A DNA stretch of 5,878 nucleotides from Prevotellaceae bacterium (GTDB lineage: Bacteria > Bacteroidota > Bacteroidia > Bacteroidales > UBA932). Positions 1 to 5,768 of this stretch are shown here, piece after piece (the stretch's first letter is position 1; each line of letters starts with the position of its first letter). The stretch covers positions 1-5,878 of the forward strand of contig JAIRMK010000160.1 of assembly GCA_031258755.1 (NCBI GenBank), written 5' to 3'. Both the position numbers and the translations under genes were made by a program. Under the pieces are notes generated by a model. It was not told where the DNA came from, searched no databases, and saw only the letters and a list, made by a program, of their open reading frames with translations.

Positions 1-1195
1 AAAAGTGCAACGAAGTGGCCGCCGACGTCAACCATAAATACCGGTTGGGATATACAAAATCCCACAAATCGGCGTCCAGCGTATTGAACTGGAAATCGCT
101 TGCCAGTGCGGCTTTCCAAAAGTCAAAAAACGCAAACTCATGCGCCGACGAAAAATACGTCTCCTGTTGCCGGTACTGGTTGTCCACGTACATGGTCGTT
201 ACATCGAGGCGCGGGTCGGAGCGATAGTGCAAGTAGTCGTACGCATATTTGCCGTTGAGCAAAAGGCTGTAAAGGGTGGAGAAAGTTTTGCGGAACGAGC
301 CCTGCACAAAGAAATTATCATCCCATTGCCGGTCGGCGTGCCTGAACTTGCCCGGCTCCTCGCGCACCGCCGCGCCCGGAAAGCCGCGTTCCGAGCGGTA
401 GTAATACGCCTTTGCCCGCCATTCGCCGTCTCGAAGCGTGCCGAACAGCGCCGCCTCCGCCCGCCACATGGTCACATCGCCGTTTTGCCGCACTTCGGTG
501 GTGTCGTAGCCATCTTTCTTCGCATAGCGGAACCTGTATTTCCCCGACGTATATAACTGTTCCACGTTTACGGAGCTGTGAAGATGCTTGCTCCACTTGT
601 GTTCCCACAGCGCCGACGGGTTGAGCGCATCGAACGAACCTGTTTTATACGTGAGCCTGACGTGGCTGTTCTCGCCGTCGTCGAACACCGGCTTGCGCGT
701 GGTCATGTAAATGGCATTCGCCGATGCGAAATCGCGCGCCGATTGCAACAGGGCGCTCTTTTGACCGTTGTACAGGGAAATCGCCTCCATGTTATCCAGC
801 GAAAACCGCCCCATGTCCACCTGTCCGTTCTGGGCGTTCCCGATGGCGATGCCGTCATAGAATACGCCCACATGATTGGTGCCCAGACTGCGGACATTCA
901 CGGTTTTCAACCCTCCTACCCCGCCGTAATCCTTCAGCTGCACGCCGGAAAAATACCGGAGCGCATCGGCTACGGAATGGGCGGAGAGCCGCTGCAACAT
1001 CTCATTCGACAAGGTTTGCACGGGAATAATTTCAGCATTCGGCTGTTGCCCCACCACCACCACCTCGTGAAGACTATACACCTTGCTGGTATCCAATGAC
1101 ATTTGCGCAAACAACGTCGTTGTTACCATAATCTTTATCACAGCAAAGCATAAAGCACCCTTTACCCACACACAGGTGTATTTACCTGAATACAT
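1..1195 (-). CDS. btuB: TonB-dependent outer-membrane receptor, BtuB-like (N-terminal part, truncated by window edge)
   Basis: This is the N-terminal 398 codons of an outer-membrane active transporter; the rest lies beyond the left edge, and full-length relatives are usually 600-700 residues. The frame is open with no stop from position 1214 down to 1. The ATG at 1195 is chosen because it gives a plausible signal peptide (residues 1-31, hydrophobic stretch around GALCFAVIKIMV, ending TTLFAQ). The next in-frame ATG, at 1129, would leave too short a leader. A TonB-box-like segment HEVVVVG lies at residues 43-49. The plug domain follows at about 60-170, with LQRLSAHSVADALRYFSGV (67-85) and VNVRSLGTNHVGVFYDG (99-115). 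After that comes aromatic-rich beta-barrel sequence. There is no N-terminal carboxypeptidase-regulatory-like domain as in SusC proteins. The cobalamin riboswitch upstream on the same strand points to vitamin B12 or another corrinoid as substrate; this assignment is inferred from context, while the receptor family is clear from sequence. Confidence 0.88.
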   Translation of the reverse strand, partial: MYSGKYTCVWVKGALCFAVIKIMVTTTLFAQMSLDTSKVYSLHEVVVVGQQPNAEIIPVQTLSNEMLQRLSAHSVADALRYFSGVQLKDYGGVGGLKTVNVRSLGTNHVGVFYDGIAIGNAQNGQVDMGRFSLDNMEAISLYNGQKSALLQSARDFASANAIYMTTRKPVFDDGENSHVRLTYKTGSFDALNPSALWEHKWSKHLHSSVNVEQLYTSGKYRFRYAKKDGYDTTEVRQNGDVTMWRAEAALFGTLRDGEWRAKAYYYRSERGFPGAAVREEPGKFRHADRQWDDNFFVQGSFRKTFSTLYSLLLNGKYAYDYLHYRSDPRLDVTTMYVDNQYRQQETYFSSAHEFAFFDFWKAALASDFQFNTLDADLWDFVYPNRYLWLTSAATSLHF

Positions 1196-1318
1196 ACATT
1201 CACCATTTGAGGTTCATCAAATAGCTTCAAGGGAAATAATAAATAAAGCGAATGGAAAACTATGCAGGTTTACCTTTTACTTCAAAGCCTTTTCCTCGAA
1301 AGCTTTAAAACTATTTTT

Positions 1319-1492
1319 GCGTTGGCAGGTCTCCTGACTTGTCCCCATCTTTGGCGGCCTTCCCATTCCCAAACGGAACAGTGGCAAAGCATTGCCAAAA
1401 TGTTGCATAGGACTTACAGTAGCGGGTCTGTTCAGGACTTTCACCTGATTCCCTTTTCGTCGGGCAATGGATACATTGCGCCGAACCAATGC
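1319..1492 (-). promoter_or_regulatory. Cobalamin (B12) riboswitch
   Basis: Read on the minus strand, this stretch has the conserved parts of the cobalamin riboswitch in the right order. The core GGGAA..GGTGAAAGTCC..CAGACCCGC.ACTGTAA lies at 1453-1414. The GCCACTG and GGGAAGG-type segments follow within about 1390-1350. The B12 box AAGTCAGGAGACCTGCC is at 1340-1324. Outer stem P1 can form between GCATTGG (1492-1486) and CCAACGC (1325-1319) with one mismatch. A hairpin with TCGG/CCGA and CAATG/CATTG pairs spans 1484-1460, and another (GGCAA/TTGCC) spans 1396-1383. Family knowledge: adenosylcobalamin or a related corrinoid binds the RNA and represses the downstream gene. The element sits 123 nt before the receptor start, so it is expected to control that gene. 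No clear U-tract terminator follows it, so translational control is more likely than attenuation (inference). Confidence 0.96.
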
Positions 1493-1497
1493 GGGTA

Positions 1498-1529
1498 CAA
1501 AAGTAGATTTTTTTTGCTTACCGTGCAAA
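1498..1529 (-). promoter_or_regulatory. Bacteroidota-type promoter of the riboswitch-receptor transcript
   Basis: On the minus strand a -33 TTTG (1529-1526) is followed after 20 nt by TACTTTTG (1505-1498), a full match to the TAnnTTTG -7 element used by the primary sigma factor of Bacteroidota. Transcription should start a few bases further on, at about 1490-1493, which is exactly where the P1 stem of the riboswitch begins. That agreement strengthens both calls. Confidence 0.82.
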
Positions 1530-1543
1530 TAATTTATTTTATT

Positions 1544-1573
1544 TTTGGATTTTCAAAAAAAATCGTACATTTG
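1544..1573 (+). promoter_or_regulatory. Bacteroidota-type promoter of the FHS transporter gene
   Basis: TTTG at 1544-1547 is followed after 18 nt by TACATTTG at 1566-1573, matching the TTTG / TAnnTTTG consensus of the phylum. The predicted start, near 1579, gives an AT-rich leader of under 30 nt before the ATG at 1607. No Shine-Dalgarno sequence is visible, which is normal for the phylum. It stands back to back with the riboswitch promoter, with only 14 bp between the two -33 elements, so the two transcripts run apart and the riboswitch does not act on this gene. Confidence 0.78.
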
Positions 1574-1606
1574 TCCGTTAATTTTAACCTATTACCTTAT
1601 TAAATT

Positions 1607-2902
1607 ATGACAACAAAACAAAACAAAAATTATGCATTACCCATCGTAATGATGATCATCCTCTTTGGGATGATTTCGTTTGTGACAAACCTTGCAGCGC
1701 CGATGGGGATTGTATTAAAAAACCAGTTTGGCATTTCTAATTTTTTAGGAATGTTGGGAAATGCCGCTAACTTTATTGCCTATGCTGTGATGGGAATACC
1801 CGGTGGCATCCTCTTGCAAAAAGTAGGCTACAAAAAAACAGCCTTAATTGCCATTGCCGTAGGGTTTTTAGGCGTCGGCATCCAATATCTTTCAGGCCAT
1901 GCAAGCCTTGAATCGGCTTTTATCATATATCTTTTGGGCGCTTTCGTTGCAGGCTTCTCTATGTGTCTGTTAAATACGGTTGTCAACCCCATGTTGAACA
2001 CCTTGGGCGGCGGCGGAAATAAAGGCAACCAGCTTATTCAGATAGGCGGTTCGTTCAATTCGGTAATGGCTACGTTCACGCCCATGTTTGTGGGAATTTT
2101 AATAGGCGAACTGGCAAAGGCCAATATCACTGATGTGTTTCCCGTAATGTATATTGCTATGGGTATTTTTGCACTGATATTCGTGGTACTGGCTATAGTA
2201 AATATTCCCGAACCGAATGCCGAAAAATCGGCCGAACCATTAGGCAAACTACTCTCTGGCGCTTTAAAATTCCGTCACTTCGTATTAGGCGCAATAGCGA
2301 TTTTTGTTTATGTGGGTGTTGAAGTAGGCATTCCCGGCACCATGAACCTGTTTCTTTCCGACCCGCTGGCAGGCGGCTTGGATACCACAACGGCAGGGTT
2401 TGTAGTCGGCACTTACTGGTTCTTGATGCTAATCGGACGTCTGGTCGGCGCTTTTATCGGCGGAAAGGTATCCAGCAAAGCCATGCTGTCGGTGGCCTCC
2501 TTAGTCGGTCTGATTTTAGTCACCTGTGCCATTTTCCTTTCAAGCGACACCCAAATTTCTTTACCGGTATTACAAAAAGGCGGTACCGGCAATCTTTCTT
2601 TCGGGCTGGCGCAAGTGCCTATTAACGCCATGTTTTTAGTCTTGGCGGGATTATGCACTTCCATTATGTGGGGCGGCATATTCAATCTGGCAGTAGAAGG
2701 CCTGGGCAAATACCTGGCTGCCGCATCGGGCATCTTCATGGTATTGGTTTGCGGCGGCGGACTACTTCCCGCTTTGCAAGGTTTCGTAGCCGACGTTGCA
2801 GGATATATGACAAGTTATTGGGTGGTTTTTGCAGGCTTGGCTTATTTGTTGTTCTACGCCCTGATAGGCTCGAAGAATGTAAACAAAGACATTCCGGTAT
2901 AA
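1607..2902 (+). CDS. Major facilitator superfamily sugar transporter, FHS (FucP/GluP-like) family
   Basis: This 431-residue inner-membrane protein shows about twelve hydrophobic segments (near residues 12-30, 46-70, 79-95, 105-127, 147-167, 180-199, 225-247, 263-285, 292-311, 338-358, 370-392 and 402-420), the normal size and layout for the superfamily. FHS-family hallmarks are the TM4 segment LLNTVVNPMLNTLG (121-134), QIGGSFNSV (145-153), FVYVGVEVGIPG (233-244) in TM7, and IFNLAVEGLGKYLAAASG (358-375) leading to a Gly-rich TM11. The family imports fucose, glucose, galactose or related sugars, usually with protons. The substrate here cannot be told from sequence. FucP Glu135 aligns with Asn123 and FucP Asp46 with Ala, while Glu239 in TM7 resembles the glucose/galactose branch. 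No sugar-metabolism gene sits nearby to suggest a substrate. It diverges from the riboswitch-receptor unit, and its stop directly abuts the stop of the next, convergent gene. Confidence 0.88.
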   Translation: MTTKQNKNYALPIVMMIILFGMISFVTNLAAPMGIVLKNQFGISNFLGMLGNAANFIAYAVMGIPGGILLQKVGYKKTALIAIAVGFLGVGIQYLSGHASLESAFIIYLLGAFVAGFSMCLLNTVVNPMLNTLGGGGNKGNQLIQIGGSFNSVMATFTPMFVGILIGELAKANITDVFPVMYIAMGIFALIFVVLAIVNIPEPNAEKSAEPLGKLLSGALKFRHFVLGAIAIFVYVGVEVGIPGTMNLFLSDPLAGGLDTTTAGFVVGTYWFLMLIGRLVGAFIGGKVSSKAMLSVASLVGLILVTCAIFLSSDTQISLPVLQKGGTGNLSFGLAQVPINAMFLVLAGLCTSIMWGGIFNLAVEGLGKYLAAASGIFMVLVCGGGLLPALQGFVADVAGYMTSYWVVFAGLAYLLFYALIGSKNVNKDIPV

Positions 2903-3484
2903 TCACTTCCCCACGCCTACCACCATATTAATGGTATAAGCGTAAACTTCAGCAGGTTTATCCGCTTCTTTTTCTATTTCCAATAGGGAAAGAAGCGCAT
3001 TGGCGGTATTTACAATTACTTTCATGAGAAAACCGTTAGCCGAATAACAAAGGTTATACTTCTGATCATCCGATGCCACCGCAACCGTATAAAGCGGCTC
3101 TTTCCCCTTGCGTTCCACAAGGCTTACTTCGTCCACATCCCACGACTCATACTCGCCTGAGGAAAATGTTGCTTTTATATCCTCCGGAAGTTGCTCATAC
3201 GGCATGTTCGTCATGCTCATATAATGCACACCAAGCTGGTCGTACCAAGCCGTGACCTCAATATCCTCAATCTGAAATTCAGCCACATAATAATTTTTTT
3301 GTTTGGCCCAAACCACCTCCGAAGCCATGGGATACATCGTACGAAACGCACGGTCAACATAGCGATCGACCTTCACCGAAGCAGGATCCGGCTTGTTATT
3401 ATCATTCGCCAATAATCCTGATACGGAAAAAACCAGCATTGAGATGGAAAATATTCCCCTCATAGTTGAAAAAATTGTATTCAT
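2903..3484 (-). CDS. Secreted PepSY-like (DUF2874-type) protein
   Basis: This 193-residue protein carries a signal peptide (residues 1-26, hydrophobic ISMLVFSVSGLLA, probable cleavage near Ala26-Asn27), so it should be exported to the periplasm. The mature part, about residues 42-157, resembles the PepSY-like (beta-lactamase-inhibitor-like) domain common in Bacteroidota. It begins with FRTMYPMASEVVWAK (47-61), then a beta-rich stretch ending TAWYDQLGVHYM (78-89), a PYEQLPEDIKATF turn-helix (95-107), and a second half-unit with SWDVDEVSLVERKGKEPLYTVAV (positions 114-136) and NLCYSANGFLMKVI (144-157). The last 35 residues look less conserved. Proteins of this type have no enzymatic residues and their role is unknown; binding or inhibiting a partner is only a guess. 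The first ATG (3484) is used; an in-frame ATG at residue 8 would also leave a usable signal peptide. It lies downstream of nfo on the same strand but after 142 bp with its own promoter element, so it is probably transcribed separately. Confidence 0.82.
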   Translation of the reverse strand: MNTIFSTMRGIFSISMLVFSVSGLLANDNNKPDPASVKVDRYVDRAFRTMYPMASEVVWAKQKNYYVAEFQIEDIEVTAWYDQLGVHYMSMTNMPYEQLPEDIKATFSSGEYESWDVDEVSLVERKGKEPLYTVAVASDDQKYNLCYSANGFLMKVIVNTANALLSLLEIEKEADKPAEVYAYTINMVVGVGK

Positions 3485-3519
3485 AATTGTGGTTTTTAGT
3501 TTTTCATCTTTTTTCGTAA

Positions 3520-3527
3520 CAAAAGTA
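3520..3527 (-). promoter_or_regulatory. Putative -7 promoter element of the PepSY-like gene
   Basis: TACTTTTG on the minus strand (3527-3520) fits TAnnTTTG and is identical to the -7 element of the riboswitch promoter. It lies 35 bp before the start codon at 3484, a suitable distance. No good TTTG -33 element is present at the usual spacing; the nearest is TTTA at 3555-3552 with 24 nt between, so only the -7 part is supported. Confidence 0.5.
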
Positions 3528-3558
3528 ATGCTAATCTTTTTTAAATCATACTAAATAT

Positions 3559-3600
3559 GTTAATAATCACATGAAAAGTTATCAACAGCTTGTTATTAAC
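3559..3600. repeat. AT-rich inverted repeat in the nfo / PepSY-like intergenic region
   Basis: GTTAATAA (3559-3566) and its exact complement TTATTAAC (3593-3600) form an 8-bp inverted repeat around a 26-nt centre. It lies downstream of the nfo stop and upstream of the PepSY-like promoter element. It could be a weak transcript-end structure for nfo or a protein-binding site. It has no GC-rich stem or U tract, so it is not a standard intrinsic terminator, and in AT-rich DNA it may be chance. Confidence 0.35.
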
Positions 3601-3626
3601 CACAAAATAAAGATGAAGACTAACAA

Positions 3627-4463
3627 CTATACGAAATCATACAATGCCCTTAACGTCTTGATTTCTTTGGCATAACCGTCAAGTTCGTTAGGCGTTTCAA
3701 GCAGAAAGGGCAGGTGTTTTAATTCGGGATGATTGACAACCCTTGCAAGAGCCTCAAGCCCAATGCTTCCTTTGCCTAACAACTCGTGCCGGTCTTTCCG
3801 GCTGTTAAACGGCGTCATGCTGTCATTCAAATGAATGGCTTTCAGGCGTTTTAAGCCTACTGTCTTATCGAATTTTGTGAGCACCCCGTCAAGATCATTC
3901 ACAATATCATAGCCGGCCGAATACACATGACACGTGTCCAAACAAACACCCATCTTCTCCTGCAGTTCAACTCCGTCTATGATGGCTTTTATTTCCTCAA
4001 AGGTCACCCCTACCTCACTCCCTTTGCCCGACATTGTTTCAAGCAATACCATCACTGTTTGGTCAGGACGAATAATGTTGTTCAACGCCTCCGCAATTTG
4101 ACTGATACCTGCCTCTACGCCTTGTCCCGTATGGCTTCCGGGATGAATATTATACAACTTGCAAGGCAATTGCGCCAAACGGCATAAGTCATCCGCCATA
4201 AGTGTAAACCCAAACATACGGGTATTGACATCGGCAGAACACAAATTCAACGTATAGGGCGCATGCGCCAACAAAGGCGCAAAATGTTTTTCATCCATCA
4301 ACTTTGCCAATGCCGCCGCATCCTGCGGGTCAATTTCCCTCGCGGCGCCGCCCCGCGGATTGCGGGTGAAAAACTGGAACGTATTTGCCGCAATCCCCAC
4401 AGCCGTGGCGCCCATGGCAGCATACCCCTTCGACAAAGATAAATGACATCCGATATTCAACAT
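3627..4463 (-). CDS. nfo: Endonuclease IV (apurinic/apyrimidinic endonuclease)
   Basis: This 278-residue protein is a full-length endonuclease IV, the DNA-repair enzyme that cuts the backbone 5' to abasic sites in base-excision repair and also trims blocked 3' ends. It is a TIM-barrel with three metal ions. All nine expected ligands are present at the family spacing: His67 (LLAHAPY), His107 (NIHPGS), Glu142 (LLETMSG), Asp176 and His179 (CLDTCHVYSAGYD), His211 (AIHLND), Asp224 and His226 (KDRHELLGKG) and Glu256 (FLLETP). The N-terminus NIGCHLSLSKG and FFTRNPRG (31-38) are also typical of the family. The ATG at 4463 places the conserved N-terminus two residues in, so the start is well supported. 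Length matches the family. It is divergent from pepT across 84 bp and 142 bp upstream of the PepSY-like gene; neither neighbour is a repair gene. Confidence 0.97.
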   Translation of the reverse strand: MLNIGCHLSLSKGYAAMGATAVGIAANTFQFFTRNPRGGAAREIDPQDAAALAKLMDEKHFAPLLAHAPYTLNLCSADVNTRMFGFTLMADDLCRLAQLPCKLYNIHPGSHTGQGVEAGISQIAEALNNIIRPDQTVMVLLETMSGKGSEVGVTFEEIKAIIDGVELQEKMGVCLDTCHVYSAGYDIVNDLDGVLTKFDKTVGLKRLKAIHLNDSMTPFNSRKDRHELLGKGSIGLEALARVVNHPELKHLPFLLETPNELDGYAKEIKTLRALYDFV

Positions 4464-4496
4464 ATACCTGTTTTAAAATAATACTCGCGCAACGCA

Positions 4497-4504
4497 CAAA
4501 TGTA
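4497..4504 (-). promoter_or_regulatory. Putative -7 promoter element of nfo
   Basis: TACATTTG on the minus strand (4504-4497) matches TAnnTTTG, 33 bp before the nfo start codon, and is identical to the -7 element of the transporter promoter. No clear TTTG is found 17-21 nt upstream. The element lies 12 bp from the opposing -7 element of pepT, so the two promoters must overlap. Confidence 0.6.
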
Positions 4505-4516
4505 CAAAAAAATCCT

Positions 4517-4524
4517 TATCTTTG
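4517..4524 (+). promoter_or_regulatory. Putative -7 promoter element of pepT
   Basis: TATCTTTG (4517-4524) matches TAnnTTTG and lies 23 bp before the pepT ATG, which would give a very short leader of about 15-18 nt. The expected -33 position falls in or beside the opposing nfo -7 element, and no TTTG is seen there. The match to the -7 consensus is good; the rest of the promoter is weak. Confidence 0.55.
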
Positions 4525-4547
4525 GCATAAAATAACAACCACTACTA

Positions 4548-5768
4548 ATGAATATTTTACTCGAACGGTTTCTACGATACATCGCCTGCGACACGCAATC
4601 GGATCCGGAATCGGCCGCAAAGCCCAGTACGGCCGGGCAGTCGGCATTGCTGGAAGTGCTGGCCGGCGAGTTGCAGGCGATGGGAATTCAGGCGCAAATA
4701 CATCCGCAGGGCGCTGTTTTCGCACATATCCCCGCCAACAGCGCTAAAAAAACGCCGGCGCTCGGATTTATTGCGCATGTCGACACGTCGCCCGATGTGA
4801 GCGGTGCGAACATTCAGGCAAAAGTTGTTGAACACTACGACGGACAGGATATTCTCTTACATCCCGAAAAAAACATATACCTGCGCGTAGCCGACTTCCC
4901 CGGCCTCGTCGCTTACAAGGGGCAAATGCTCATCACCACCGGCGGCACTACCCTGCTGGGCGCCGACGACAAAGCCGGCGTGGCCATCCTCATGCATCTG
5001 GCGCAATACCTCACGCAACATCCCGGCATGGAACACGGCGACATTCACCTTGCGTTCACCTCCGATGAAGAAACAGGACGCGGCGTAGAGGGTTTCGACA
5101 TTCAAGCGTTCGGCGCCGACTATGCCTACACCGTTGACGGCGGACAAATCGGCGAACTGGACGTGGAAAATTTCAATGGCGCCCTGGCCGACCTCACTGT
5201 AGAAGGCTGCAACATGCATCCGGGATATGCTTCCGAGAAATTCAAAAATGCGTTGTTGCTCATACAAGAATTTAATGCGTTGCTGCCTCTCGGCGAACGC
5301 CCCGAAACGACAAAAGACCGCGAAGGATTTTATTTCCTGCATCACTTGCAGGGCGACGCCGGTAAAGCCACTGCCCAATATCTCATCCGTGATCATGACC
5401 GCGAACTTTTTAACCGGCGGAAATCTTTTTTAGAAGAAAACGCCGGCCTGCTTAATAAAAAATACGGCGCAAACACTTTCACCATACGGTTTACAGACCA
5501 ATATTACAACATGTATGATGAAATTAAAAAGCACATCCACCTCGTTGAAAATGCCGTAAAAGCTATGGAAATGGCCGGTGTAAAGCCGATCATCAGGCCT
5601 GCCCGCGGCGGCACCGACGGCGCACGACTGTCGTACATGGGACTGCCCTGTCCGAATATTTTCGCCGGAGGCCACAATTTCCACAGCATTTATGAATATG
5701 TACCACTCGAAAGCATGCAAAAATCGTTTGAAGTTATAGTAAACATAGTCAAACTCTATTGTGCGTAA
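4548..5768 (+). CDS. pepT: Peptidase T (aminotripeptidase, M20 family)
   Basis: This 406-residue cytoplasmic enzyme is a full-length peptidase T, a dinuclear zinc aminopeptidase that removes the N-terminal residue from tripeptides in the last steps of peptide breakdown. The metal and catalytic residues are all present: His77 and Asp79 (GFIAHVDTSPD), bridging Asp140 (LGADDKAG), catalytic Glu174 and ligand Glu175 (TSDEETGRG), Asp197 (YTVDGG) and His379 (AGGHNFHS). The central dimerisation/lid domain runs from about 207 to 320, and the RPARGGTDGARLS segment (350-362) before the last histidine is typical of PepT. The N-terminus LLERFLRYIACDTQSD fits the family, supporting the ATG at 4548. Tripeptide use suits a peptide-fermenting member of the Bacteroidota. 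It is divergent from nfo, and its 3' end overlaps by 8 bp the possible GTG start of the next gene, which suggests co-transcription. Confidence 0.97.
   Translation: MNILLERFLRYIACDTQSDPESAAKPSTAGQSALLEVLAGELQAMGIQAQIHPQGAVFAHIPANSAKKTPALGFIAHVDTSPDVSGANIQAKVVEHYDGQDILLHPEKNIYLRVADFPGLVAYKGQMLITTGGTTLLGADDKAGVAILMHLAQYLTQHPGMEHGDIHLAFTSDEETGRGVEGFDIQAFGADYAYTVDGGQIGELDVENFNGALADLTVEGCNMHPGYASEKFKNALLLIQEFNALLPLGERPETTKDREGFYFLHHLQGDAGKATAQYLIRDHDRELFNRRKSFLEENAGLLNKKYGANTFTIRFTDQYYNMYDEIKKHIHLVENAVKAMEMAGVKPIIRPARGGTDGARLSYMGLPCPNIFAGGHNFHSIYEYVPLESMQKSFEVIVNIVKLYCA

Noticed and set aside
140..1099. Several plus-strand open frames opposite the receptor (for example 140-556 and 578-1099).
   Set aside because: The minus strand carries a continuous frame with a clear signal peptide and TonB-receptor plug motifs; the plus-strand frames are its shadows and encode no recognisable protein.
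1..1195. SusC-type receptor of a polysaccharide utilisation locus.
   Set aside because: There is no carboxypeptidase-regulatory-like N-terminal domain and no long SusC-type extension, and the cobalamin riboswitch points to corrinoid uptake.
1283..1310. Intrinsic terminator after the riboswitch formed by AAAGC/GCTTT around a GA-rich loop.
   Set aside because: The stem is short and AT-rich and is not followed by a U run on the minus strand, so attenuation is not supported.
1083..1603. Plus-strand open frames running through the riboswitch region (1083-1337 and 1262-1603).
   Set aside because: They cover a structured regulatory RNA and two promoters, give no family-like protein, and have no supported start.
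2922..2935. Bidirectional terminator at the ACCAT/ATGGT hairpin.
   Set aside because: The stem is only 5 bp and AT-rich, lacks U tracts, and lies inside the coding sequence of the PepSY-like gene.
3559..3604. A replication origin suggested by AT-rich DNA with DnaA-box-like sequences.
   Set aside because: Only two imperfect boxes are present, with no dnaA or dnaN gene and no cluster of boxes; chance matches are expected in AT-rich DNA.
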